Shown: positions 22,218 to 33,800 of the stretch, in pieces
How the letters are laid out: each line of letters opens with the position of its first letter
How positions within the stretch are numbered: position 1 is the stretch's first letter
Assembly: GCA_014773175.1 (NCBI GenBank)
Contig: VXCM01000972.1
Span: 1 to 64,000 of the forward strand
Source of the DNA: Lucifuga dentata
Lineage: Eukaryota > Chordata > Actinopteri > Ophidiiformes > Bythitidae
Direction of reading: 5' to 3'
DNA: 64,000 nt
Notes under the pieces: model-generated
Seen by the model: the letters and a program-made list of their open reading frames with translations, nothing else
What the model was told of the DNA's origin: nothing
The model's database searches: none
Program-made: the position numbers and the translations under genes

Positions 22218-22525
22218 TAGGTACAGTAACCTAACCAGACTAATCATGTCTTTGGAAGGCAACATGCAGACAAGGGGAGATACATGCACGCTATACTCTG
22301 ATTTTTGCTGTACTGTGATTACAGCTAAAATAGGTGTGGACAAACGCACAGAATTTAGCTAACCAGGTGTGTCTTTATCTAAGGAATCCCTTTATTATAG
22401 CAACCTAACCATTCTAACCATGCAGACAAGGGGAGAACAAGCAAAGTATGTTTAAATACATACTATACTCCAATTTTTGTCAGTACTGTGATTAAGGCAG
22501 AAAATATGGATGGAATTACAGTAAT
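22143..22525. repeat. Imperfect direct duplication of about 180-210 bp
   Basis: TTTAGCTAACCAGGTGTG, AACCTAACCA, CATGCAGACAAGGGGAGA and ATACT-ATTTTTG-AGTACTGTGATTA occur in the same order twice (about 22143-22353 and 22355-22525). This indicates an old local duplication with divergence. Confidence 0.6.
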
Positions 22526-24606
22526 ATGATTCTATTATTTCTCCAAATATACATCATGACATGTTGCTTGATTGGAGTATGACAGAAAGGCTGCAAGGTG
22601 AGGAAATGCATGTGGAGGTGGCTTATTCCAATCAATGGATCATATATGATAGAGTAAATTGACTTACAATTGCATAATCTGTTAATCAGAGTAAGCGATG
22701 TCAAAAAACACAGATTTCAATCTAATTATGGTGTTTATATGACGTTCAAAGAGAAATCTGAGTACAGTTGAAGCCCACAACTTCTTGCTGTAAGGTTGCC
22801 AGACCATCCACATCTTACATAGTCCTGGAAGAGGGGCGATATTCAGAGAGAAATGGAAGGAACAGAAGAAGAAGACACAGGAGGATAAGGGATAAATGGG
22901 TCATGAGGGAAAACGTAGCGCTTTCTTTTCACTACAATACATGGCCTCTACAGTAGCTGCCGTCTCTTGTTAAGCACAATAGCACCAAGTAAGTACAAGT
23001 GCACACCCGGCTCGATTTGATCCATAAACAAGGCTGCCAACACTGAGTACCTGTCTGACCACTGAACACCAGCCAGGCCAGCTGCTGCTGCTCCTTTCTT
23101 ATCTAATAAGAGCCTGGTGGAAGATCCAGAGTTGGTGAGCTAAGAGTGGGACATTGTAAATGCCCTGGTCTTCCTCATCAATGATGTAGGGTACGGGAAA
23201 AGAGACATGCTAACCCTCTTAGCCTCTACGGAGTGTTTGTGTGTAAATGTGTGTGTGAAAGAGGGGAAGAGGTGGGCAGAGAGATGTGAGCAGAGAAAGA
23301 CAGACAGGTTAGGTGCTGGCTAAGGCTACCGGTAGCTCTTAAGAGGGTGTAAGTTTGCGCTGATCCCTGGGAGGCCAGTCGTTTTCCTCCATATCACTTC
23401 CACTTCATTACTCTGGGAGCAGATATACATTATTCAGCTCTTCAAGCCTCAGTCCACAGGGAGTGATGCAGCCTTTAACAAACACTTTAACCTGCCTTAA
23501 CTCTCCTACTGATCTTCTGGCTGTTGCTATGACCTGATTTCTATCATTTGCTTTCTAACCCAACCTCTGCACCTCTCATTTTAACTGTTCCTTTGTCATC
23601 GACTTTCTACTAATTCACTGTTTCCATTCATTTATTGTGTGTATGCATTGTTGAGTTATTCTTTGATTTTCAAAAGATAAGCGAGGGGCCAACCAGAATG
23701 TGTGGATTTCCTCAGCAAGGAAATGAAAATGAATAATCCAATGAAATTTGGATTAGCATGTAAAAAAGGGAGATGTGAAAGACCCACATTTTCCCTGAGT
23801 ACTTCCTCAGAATACTGCAACACTGCTACTTAGAGCTCAGCTGCCATCTTATGGTGTTTCAGGGAACTACAACGTTAGTGCTATGAGGTTTTGTGTGTGT
23901 GTGTGTAGGGAGCGTCTATGCAGTTTAGCCTCAGGGTGCAGGGAGCTCACTTGCGATTATTATGGATTGGGGTCAAAAGGTCATCAACAATTTTGTGACC
24001 GACTCAAGACAGAACAGTAGGTTTACTTGTTGAGTGTGTGTATGCGCGTGTGTGTGGTTGCAGCTTTCATGTTGCATCTTTGACTGGACCTCCCAAGACT
24101 TCTGGCTACTGGCAAAGTTCACCCCACTTCTCCATACCTCACATCCCAGACTGTCATGGCTTCCTATTTAGATTCCAATTACCCAACTGATAATGAATAA
24201 ATCCTTGAAAAATCTTGACTGCAGCATATCTTCATTATCCGTTGATCACATTTGCCTTTCTGCAGTAAATGCTGCTAGTGTCTGAACTCCTGAATCCACA
24301 TCCTGAAAAGCCTGCGGTTCCCAGGAGCCTCACACTGATCTGCTATCATCAAACATTTTCCACCAACTATTAATCCACACCGAATGCTCAAAAACTCATG
24401 CTACGAGGTTGACGGAGTTGCATGTGATAGCAGTCGATTAAGTGTTTCTTTCTGGAGCGCTGACATTCCCGGGAGAGGAGCGGGGCAATCATTTCCTCAG
24501 ATTGCTCCTGTGGGAATGAGACTGCTGGTTTTCTATGTCCACTCCAATCACATCACTAATGGAGAGGCGGGTAAGCATCTGTGACAGTGGGAAACCAGAT
24601 CTCTGG

Positions 24607-24607
<1 letters not shown>

Positions 24608-24649
<42 letters not shown>

Positions 24650-24830
24650 NTGTGCATGTGTACACACACACACACACACACAGACACACACACACCTTAT
24701 TGGATTTGAGAGGGGGATTCAAGCTGGACCAGGTTAATATACTCCATTAAGCTCTATTACCCTAAATGACTAGGGCAGATGAATGCGGATTCACATTATG
24801 CTGTGTGTGTGTGTGTGTGTGTGTGTGTGN

Positions 24831-24883
<53 letters not shown>
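24608..24883. repeat. Compound microsatellite cluster (TC)n-(AC)n and (TG)n-(AG)n
   Basis: (TC)n at 24608-24649, N at 24650, (AC)n at 24661-24694, then (TG)n at 24800-24829, N at 24830 and (AG)n to 24882. Both Ns lie at the dinucleotide switch points, so the array lengths are unreliable. Confidence 0.85.
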
Positions 24884-24886
<3 letters not shown>

Positions 24887-25800
24887 AGACAAAAAAATGT
24901 ATGCATGTCATGTGTAATTACACTGCAGAGATATGTGACCCATGAGTCATCCATCATTATCAAGACTGAAAGACACAGAGGGCATTTTTTTTTTTTTTTA
25001 GTTTAAATGCCACAATCAGGATTTTATAGTCATTAAAAAAAATACCCAAATGACCAAAATTGCCAAATTACAGATAAAATGAACTTATGCAGCTTGATTT
25101 ATCCTCTGTTCCACCCCTCTGTAATACATCGCTTTGTAAATATGGCTGCCGAACAAAGACGCAGTGAGTCCTCAGCCCCCTCAGGATGTCACAGCGGTAC
25201 CCTGAGCTAAGTTGCTATGTTATAACAGACCAGTGGATAAACATTGTTTCAAAATGGCTGAAAGGAGTCAGTGATGCGAACACTCTTGCATGAACCTTCC
25301 CTTTCCCCTAATCTGCTTCTTGCGTTCTTCCCCGAGATTATAGTCATGAATGGGGCTGACAAGAGAAAAGACTAATCACTCCCATCCTTTCATAGCATTT
25401 ACTGTGTGTATTTTCCCTGTATATTAAATTTGTCTCCTTTAAAGGCATTGACAATGTTTGCTATTTGTCTGTAAGGTACTCGCAGCTGCAACGCAACAAT
25501 AAATGCAGCCTAAGAAGCAGCGGTAAACTCAGCATTGTTAGCTTGTTGAATTACCCATGAGTTTTGATACCTCGCTTTTGTGGAAATTGTTTAGCAGCAC
25601 TAATCCCTATGGAAGAACAGTGAATGGTGTAAATTCCCTATGATATCTCGTCTAGGCTAAACATTTGCTCACTTACGTATACATTGGGTACAGAAAATTA
25701 TTCTTTTGACGACATTACAACAGATTTAACCCAGTGCCCCGCTTATCCTGCAATGACACGTATTAGCTTCATTACGCTGGGAGGTACATTTCCATTTCAA

Positions 25801-25803
<3 letters not shown>

Positions 25804-25845
<42 letters not shown>
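25804..25845. repeat. (AC)n microsatellite
   Basis: Pure AC array of about 40 bp. Confidence 0.9.
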
Positions 25846-25846
<1 letters not shown>

Positions 25847-26329
25847 TCAAATAATTATTTTCTGTTGACAGCCTCAATTTGGATGTGATGTTTGACGTTT
25901 GGGAACAAAATATTTTACTTCCACACGTCGCTCCATCCATTGAAAATTCAACAAATATTCCCTCCCATGTTCATTTTTTTTAATGGATCTCTGTATAACG
26001 TCTCAGGACTTTTCTTCTCTGAGACCCCTGAAGTCAAGCCCTGCAAGCTCTGTTGGGCAATCAAACACTTTCCCTCCCTAACCCTGCTTTCCTCCTTTCC
26101 ACCCACACACACATACACACCTTTTCCCCTCTTTCTCTTCCCTTGGCCCATTCTTGGCCTCTTCTTCCTCCTTTCTCTTCCCCTGCTCATCTCTTTCTGT
26201 CCGACTGGCCCTCTCAGCAGGGATATAGAGTCCTAACTTGTCTACATTTACCCCCTGTATTAGCTGTCCAATAGGGCTGTTGCGTGGAGAGCCCCTCTTT
26301 TAGTGCTCCTGCATTCTCCCTGAGTCAGC

Positions 26330-26560
26330 TCACGCTCACTGTTTTCACGACCTCTGACCCCAGGCCATGGCAACAGTGGCAGGAATGTCAGGATTGATTG
26401 GCAGGATAAAGAGCACAGCCCCTCTGTCCTGCACAAGCGGATTTGAAACACTTTGAGGAGCGAACAATGGCGGATTTGAGCTTGATTGGATCATTGATGA
26501 GCTGATGACTGTCAAAAGAGCACGTCGTCTTTACATAAGCCTGATTATCTCTGCGTGGTG
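26330..26560. promoter_or_regulatory. Candidate enhancer-like conserved element between irx4b and irx1b
   Basis: Unique GC-balanced sequence with a dense set of homeodomain/TALE-type and SOX-type words: AGGATTGATTGGCAGG, GAACAATGG, TTGATTGGATCATTGATGAG and GATGACTGTCAAAAG. The syntax resembles vertebrate developmental enhancers. Conservation was not tested. Confidence 0.3.
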
Positions 26561-27592
26561 GAGGAGCAGAGAAGGGGAGGCGGGGTAAAGGTGGTGAGGG
26601 GGAATCAGCAGGGAGTTCAGCCCCCAGTGGAGTGCCTCTAAAGGGGAAAGACCCACACACGAGGGCCAGGCTATGAGGCCTAGACCTCTTTCATCCACTG
26701 GGTGCCTTTTACAAATCTATTCAGGCGACTAGGGGCCCTGATGCATGTGGCCATAATCACAGGAGGATGGCTGATGGTAGGAGTGTGTGGGATATGACAC
26801 ATGGAGGCAATCATTGTTCGATCCCCGACCATACCATCAAGACAGGGAGAGAGGGAAAGAGAAAGAGAGACAGAGAGGGAGGGATATATACTGAGAAAAG
26901 AGCAGTGGGACAGGCAAATCAAAGACAAATCCCATCCATAATCTGCCTCTTTAATAGGGATTAGAACTCACCAAAGAGACTATATCAGAATACCAAAGCA
27001 GCAATGAAGACTCTATTCACACTGTGAGTTTGAGGGGCTGCTACAACTCTATAATCGCCACAGAGAGGCTCACAGTATTATTGTGTGGCATTACAGATCG
27101 TGGTGGTTTTCCTTGTTTCTCAGTTTTTTACAGTCAGTATTTTGTTCTCTTTTTTGAGAGAGGCAGAAAAGTTTTTGTGTATAGCATAAACTTTAGACTC
27201 TGAAGAAGTTTCTGCCTGCACCCGCCAGAAAATGCTAATCATATTTTGGATGTGTTCAGTTTTTATTTCCCTTTCATTACAAAATATGTTTTTGGACACT
27301 GTGTGACTGATAAAACAGCTATTTGATGTCATTTTCAGCACCATCATGCTAGGCTCACTGATATCCAACTTTGAAAGAATAACATATTGTTTGGGCACTT
27401 GGAAGAACAGTAGCGCTTTCTGGCTGTGATGAAGTGTAGAAAGAGTAAAGACGTGTGTGAGAGGAAGAGTGGCTGATATTCTCCTCAGTGCTGATGGCAG
27501 TCTGTCAGAGCTGGCAGACGAAGTGAAAATGGCCTCAAGTATCTGGCTGCTTTCCATGCTTTTCTCACATCAATGGCAGAAGCTCTTACTGC

Positions 27593-27596
<4 letters not shown>

Positions 27597-27641
<45 letters not shown>
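27597..27641. repeat. (TC)n microsatellite
   Basis: Pure TC array of about 44 bp. Confidence 0.9.
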
Positions 27642-27642
<1 letters not shown>

Positions 27643-27748
27643 ATTTGCTCTCTAGTTTCCTCTCAGTATGTTCATGGTTTTTTATTTGTCCTCTTCTTAA
27701 AAGAATGTGTGGGTGGATAGATGGATGGATGGATAGATGGTCGCTGTA

Positions 27749-28183
27749 TTAAAGGACCATACCGGTGCTTTTGCATGTTTGAGCCCAATAAATACTACTC
27801 ACTTACGTGTTACATTACATAACTGCCAACCATTTTCCAAAATATAAAACCCGTATTTTAATTATTGTGTTATTTTGTCAAATCCCCTAATTTTTCTAAT
27901 TAAATGTTCAAGTCATTCAAAGTAAGTTTGACAAAAATTTAATAAACATGTTTGCCATGATGTATTAACTGTTTCAAGCTTGTTTCAAGTCTCTACAAGT
28001 TGACCTTTTTTATTTTTTTATAGTGTGCTGTAATGAACTGAAACCAATGGCAGTCTGGAAGGTAGGAAAAACAATGCTAATATTTATCACTCCAGTAGTA
28101 TGTTTGGAAAATGGTTGACAGTAAAGTAACATGGTTGCATTTAATGGGCTCAAACATGCAAAATTACTGGTATGGTCCTTTAA
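27749..28183 (-). mobile_element. TTAA-flanked MITE, copy 4 (shortened)
   Basis: Flanked by TTAA on both sides; ends AGGACCATACCGG and GGTATGGTCCT. It is shorter than the others (435 bp) and reverse-oriented (AACTGAAACCAATGGCAGTC). The central GGGACTATATTCCC part is missing. Confidence 0.85.
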
Positions 28184-28739
28184 GTAACACATCGGCAGGA
28201 TCCGAAAATGCCACCTAAGGCATCATTTCCCACATCTTATCTACTCAAGTCTTGTTTGTGGTGGGTTTTTTCACCAAGTTGACAATGTTACTGTGTTATT
28301 GATGTCAAAGGTAAAAGTTGAGAGAATTCTTCACAAATTGATGGACTAACAAATACAGAAACATATAGTACTCATTAATTTGATACTGCAACCTGTTACG
28401 TACTGTGTGTGCACTATGAAACAACAGTAGTAGTAGGTTGTGTTGCTTTTTAAAATGCTAAATTATACAGCCATCTATTGACTGTATTTGCAGCATACAC
28501 TGTTTACACATACACTCAATGTACTTCTTTCACTTATGTACCATCGGAGGATACATTTTAGGTCTCTGTAAGGATGTGTACTGTTTGATCCTCCACAAAG
28601 TTACAAAACACAATATTTTTACAATTTATTGATATCAATTGAGAAATTCATTCTCTGACCCATCTTTACAAGGAGCAGTGGACAGCCATAGTGCAGTCCC
28701 CAGGAGCCAACTCCAGCTGTACTCCCTATAGTGCCTTAA

Positions 28740-28890
28740 TCAAGGGAAATGGAAGGAAAATTAAACTAAGACATGTTTTGATGGTGTAGGACATGGTGGA
28801 AACATGCAAACCCCACGCAGAAAGGGTTAAAAATACAGAGGCCGTCTTCCTGTGATGCAGCAGTGCAACCACCGTGCCACCGTGCAGCTA
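28740..28890. repeat. Decayed copy of a common teleost interspersed repeat
   Basis: Words GGAAACATGCAAACCCCACGC, AGAAAGG and CAGTGCAACCACCGTGCCAC follow the order seen in the better-preserved copy at 41955-42293 (relative orientation reversed). No coding content. Confidence 0.45.
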
Positions 28891-29604
28891 AAGTAGACAT
28901 CATAAAAACTGCTCAATCAATAACATGTCACAGCTTTACATTATGGCCATCTTAGGTAAGAAAGCTCAAAACAATAAAAAAAAGAATCAGCGAGGATGCG
29001 ATGAGCCGTGTTTCATTTGGTTTATATGGCGGCATCTATTATCTGAAAATATGACTTCGAAAGGTTTGTATATAACAGCTCCTAATAGTTACACCATAAA
29101 TGTTATGGAGGAGAAGTAGCCCTCCAAGTACAGTACATGTTGTACCTGTTACAGCTCCAGTGATACTAGTACTTCAGAAAATAAAATTCTGCTGTACTTT
29201 GGGTGAGAGTAAGGTGGCAGCATTGAGTTGTCTCAAGGTCCAAAAACCTTGTGGCTCTGATTCTGATACCTCTGTGATACTTTTTGACCACTTTTGTACT
29301 CTTTACTGTACATTTACTTATAAGGTCCCACCCCAGTGTTGATTCTACCAGGCATCGCCTTCTCTTACATTATCCACTGCTGATGCTATTTGCTGCAGTT
29401 TTACGGGATATAAAACCTTATATGTGACCTTCATTTAAACAATGATAGAACCATCTCAGAAACTAATTGCAAATAATGGATTTCTGCAGTAATGTTTCAT
29501 CTGAAATTCAAGAGGTATCAGATTATAACCGCTTGCTAGCAACAGTGGACTAAAGTGTGACCCTAAAACAATCACCTAATGCACACTTATCGCAAATATA
29601 GCTT

Positions 29605-29667
29605 GCAAATTTGTACAAATTTGCGGAATCTTAGATCTAAATGTAAATACATTTAGATATAAGATTC
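29605..29667. repeat. Perfect 20-bp palindrome followed by near-perfect hairpin
   Basis: 29605-29624 is a perfect palindrome (GCAAATTTGT and its complement). One base later, 29626-29645 and 29648-29667 are inverted copies with a single mismatch and a 2-nt spacer (GAATCTTA-ATCTAAATGTA arms). Confidence 0.85.
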
Positions 29668-30358
29668 TGTCTGCATGTGAATTTGGAGGCTATATGAGCC
29701 CCTTGAGAGGATGCGGCCCTTGCATCGTGTGCCATAGATGTTCTGCTGCTAATCCAAGCATTTATATAGGACCACAGCCTTTGACAAATACTATCAACAG
29801 TACTAAGATACACCCCCCTCCCTCTCTCTACGCCCCATCTTTGGAACTCTGAACGTCAAAGATGGCTTGGAGTGACACACCACCACCCCTTTCCTCCCCT
29901 CTACCTCCCCTGAGCTGCCGCCCCCATACTGGCTGCTGGCCTTTCCTGCCGTGTGATCCATATTTCAGAGGCAGCAGTGGTGGCACTGAGGGGGTATAAT
30001 CCAACATTAAAGTGAGGAGGCCAGGCTGAAAGCATAGGCGCTGGTTCATAAGGTCCTGGAAATCTCCAATTTCAATTTCCGCTGTGTTTGCAGTAGGTTC
30101 CAAAGCATTGGCATAAGTCTCAGATTTTTGGCGAGAGTGCAGATTTCAATAAGGGTAAGACTTTTCTTGCAAAAAAGAGCCGACAGTGAAGCCCTAGTTG
30201 GCAAGGAAAATGTAAAGCGAACTAGGCATAGTGATGAAGGGGTAATTAAGCTGGGTGCACTATGACCTCCAGTGTGTGATCATCATCAACCACCAGTGAA
30301 ACATTATGTGTATTAATATGTATATAAATATCTATTTATCATATTTCTTGACTTTACA

Positions 30359-30389
30359 CTCTATCTATCTATCTATCTATCTATCTATT
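30359..30389. repeat. (TCTA)n microsatellite
   Basis: About seven TCTA units immediately before the hairpin at 30391. Confidence 0.9.
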
Positions 30390-30390
30390 G

Positions 30391-30459
30391 TTATGACGCT
30401 TATTTATGGGGTTCAATATCCCATAATGGGGTTCAATACCCCATATATAAGCATCATAA
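30391..30459. repeat. 69-bp foldback sequence downstream of irx1b
   Basis: 30391-30411 and 30439-30459 are inverted copies with two mismatches. The loop contains a second copy of the GGGGTTCAATA word, so ATGGGGTTCAATA-CCCATA occurs twice in tandem. It lies past the proposed irx1b polyadenylation signal. Confidence 0.75.
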
Positions 30460-30617
30460 AATTGTCTATATCAACTCTTTAAAGAAGGATAAACTATTTC
30501 TGAAAATAAAAGGTACTGTTTCTCTTGAAATCTTAAACAGAATCATATCACTTTCACGCGCACATTCTCAATCACGTAAAAGGGAAGGACTCTTTAACAT
30601 AAATGACTACAATGACA

Positions 30618-30623
30618 TTTATT
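30618..30623 (-). terminator. Possible irx1b polyadenylation signal
   Basis: AATAAA on the minus strand about 270 bp past the irx1b stop codon. Usage is unproven. Confidence 0.4.
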
Positions 30624-30888
30624 TAGTACCCAAAAAATATATTCTGTAAAGACAAATTCATATCCTGTATTTACAATTTTCAATATTTCCATTCACAACA
30701 AAAGAAAGGGGGAAAAAAACATGAGACAGAAAAGAGAGATACAGGTAAATCTGTGACCAAAAACAAACATCTCTTTTGCATGTAGAAGCTAAACAGTAAT
30801 ACTATGACAGGTTGCCCTATCAAAAATAGCCTTCCTTAAATTGTTCTCCATTAAATAATATTATTCCTTTGTGTTTTGTATTGCCGTC

Positions 30889-33800
30889 TCATAATGATGT
30901 GGTCAGAACTCGCTGTGCTGCTGTGCCATGGTGAGGTCTGTTGATGGTGAGAGGAGAGAGAGAGAAAAAGGCGGGTAAGATTAAATGTGCATCTTCCTCA
31001 AATCTTGGGTAAATGTGGGTATAAATAAAATAAACAGTTATACTGTCAGAAAATATTTATTTATATTTCTCCCTTAAAAGTCCTCATGTACCAGTCTGAA
31101 TCCATGCAATTACTTTAGCTCTTAAATATCCTCTTGACCTCCACTACATTCATAATATTATTGCTATCATCATTTCCTTTGACATATGTGCTTTCAGCGA
31201 GGGGGACGTGAATAAATTGTGGCAGATTATTTAAATGACACAGGTAAGGATAACTCAGGGCTGGGGGCCCCTGTAGGATATATTAGACTGTGCCTGACTA
31301 GGCGTGAAAGTGGGATTCAATCAAGTGATTTATGTGCCACGTCTGCTTTTCACGCAGTCAGGTGTAACAGTGTTTATCCCTGCTTTAAGGTTCATTTAGC
31401 AGATGATACACGAAAATAAAATGAGTCGGATCATTTCCTAATGTCAGTGAGTTTAAATGGATAAAGTTACCTGTCAGTGATCAGTTGGAAAGAGGACTTC
31501 AACGATTCAGGCCTGTGGTCGCTCTCCTCATCTATAAAAAGAAAATAACAAGAACGTAAACGTGCTTAATGTTAGGAATTTTGTTATTTAAAAAAAAAAA
31601 ACAAAAAAAAAAACAGAAAATATCAACTATTTTGTATTGGATCAGATTGTCTTGTCAAATGCGTAAAAATAAAAACCGCATCACTTATTAAAGCCAGTTC
31701 AGATAATTGTGGCTCTATGGGCTTCAATGGTATGCAGTAACCTACCATCTCGTTTTGGACTGAAACTTCCCGATGACTCTTCATCACTGTCATCCTCCGT
31801 TCCCGAGGTTCCGGGGCCCGCCACCGCTGGCCGTGAGTCGTGACGCGCAGCCGACACTACGCCATGGAGAGGCATGTGTCCGGTCGGTGCCCCTGCGAGG
31901 AGCGATCTCATGTTCAAAAGAGAGTTGGCATTCAGAAAAGCCGCGTTGGCCCAGTTGTGCAACTTGCCAATCTGGCATGTATATATCCCATGACCCGGGA
32001 GTAAGGCCGGATGGCCGACAGAGGCCAAAGCCGGGTGGTGCGCATGGGGCGCAGAGGAAGGTTTGTGAGAGCTGTCGGGAGAAGTGGCAGTCTCAGCCAG
32101 AGACCAGATTTTGGGTTTGTTCTGCGGTGGTCTCTGGCACTCCTGTCTGTTGGGAGAATGATCCACAGCGAGTTTCACAACAGGCGATTTATTGAGAGAA
32201 ATAGCCGCCTCCACGCCTCTCAGGCCCTCCACAGAAAGCGTCCTGCTGCTCTCCGAGCTCTTCGGCTCCGAGGCCTCTCTGTCGGCCAGGCCTGCCGCCC
32301 CCTCTCCCTTCCCAGAGTCCTGCTCCCTCGGTCGTTGCTCGTCGGGTCTCTCGATATCGACAGTTTCCAAATCGATCTCCTCCTCTTCGTCGTCGTCTTC
32401 GCTCCCGTTCTTGCCGTGTTCGTCCTCGTTGTCGCTGCTGAAGATGCGTCCATCCCGGTCCTCTGCGCTGCGGCCCCAAGTTACCTTGTTCTCTTTCTTT
32501 AGACGCCTACGGGCGTTTGCGAACCACGTCGACACCTGGGTAAAGAAAACATTTTTTTGAACATCTATTCAGTATAAAATCACATCTGATTTGACATCAC
32601 AGCGCTACAAACTATAAATATGAAATAAATATGAAAAATATCATCCCTCGCTTTCCCCTGAATTTGTTATTATTGGACGAAAATACTTTCCCCTCACTTT
32701 GACTTTATTAAGAATCCTGGATCTACTCTCGTCATTCATGTGACTGGGAAATGTCCTAATATTTGAACGTACAGGAAGAAGTTATATATGTTAATTTTGG
32801 GGCGGTAAGTGAGGTAAAAAGTATTTTAACAGTCTAAGTATTGGCACAACTTTTAAGCAGATAAAATAAAGAGCAATTTAACAAGTGAGTTCGACTGTGT
32901 GTTATGGAGATTGATGCCCACCCAAGGGGGTTGATAAGGTTGGAAGAGTGTATGTGTGTGTGCGCTTGAGTGGGTGAGGTGTCACATTTTATCAAAGCCC
33001 CCTAATTTCTTTTAAGGCCCCACAGAGTAATAAGTAATTCCACTGGGTCACTGTTCCAAATGCGTAATGTTACTTTTTATTAAGAGAAACCAAAACTCCT
33101 CTATTATTAACAAGAAAGAGCCGCAACCCACCTGTGTGAGTGTCATCCTAGTGATGATTGCAAGCATAATCTTCTCTCCTTTGGTGGGGTACGGGTTTTT
33201 CTGGTGCTCCTGCAGCCAGGCCTTCAGGGTGCTGGTGGTCTCCCGGGTGGCTGTCTTGGCCCTCGACGGGTCCCCGTACGGATACTGGCCGTAGGGGTAG
33301 AAGCTTTGAGCGGCGTGTACAGGCAGAGATGCTGGGTGGGACCCTGGACTATCCTTCAACTCATACTGCGATCCCTGAAATGACGGAGAAAGAAAGAGAG
33401 AGGGGTGACAACTTGTTGAGTGACCTGTCTTCAAAAATGCATCTCCAAGTTCAGAAACGCGTAAAGAGCAACATAAAAAAAAATATTATTTATGCAGTAA
33501 AAAAGTTTTTAAAAGTTTCAAACTGTTATCTCAATTTGATGCCAAACAGATATCAATTGATACGGAAAGCCTAAAGTAGACGCATCCTGATTAAGTAAAA
33601 CATATTTATTATTTTCTGAAGTGCATTGCTTTAATTAATTACAAACTCAATAATAAATTCTACAATTATTTTGCAGTCTTTCGCAAAATAATTTTGCGAA
33701 TGACTGCAAAATTTTTCTTTTTCCTATTAATTTGCTAGACATCTTTTTTGTGTTTTGAAATTCAGGGACTATATTCTTCCTCTAAAGTTTAGATTCCGAG

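Larger units (their letters stand above)
19961..30617. other. irx4b-irx1b intergenic region, no irx2 gene
   Basis: No third homeobox, Iro box or other gene was found on either strand. Contents: poly(A) at 21161-21187, poly(A)-N-poly(G) at 21499-21538, a small MITE plus imperfect duplication (22041-22525), microsatellites at 24608-24883, 25804-25845 and 27597-27641, an enhancer-like stretch at 26330-26560, a MITE at 27749-28183, a decayed interspersed repeat at 28740-28890, palindromes at 29605-29667, and a (TCTA)n plus hairpin at 30359-30459. Confidence 0.6.

Noticed and set aside
19500..30888. Search for an irx2 gene or remnant
   Set aside because: No frame with [23 protein letters not shown] or an Iro box was found between the two Irx genes.
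31773..32560. Long open frames on the plus strand (up to 163 codons)
   Set aside because: They are antisense to irx1b coding exon 3, which is GC-rich; the minus-strand frame carries the homeodomain helix and Iro box.
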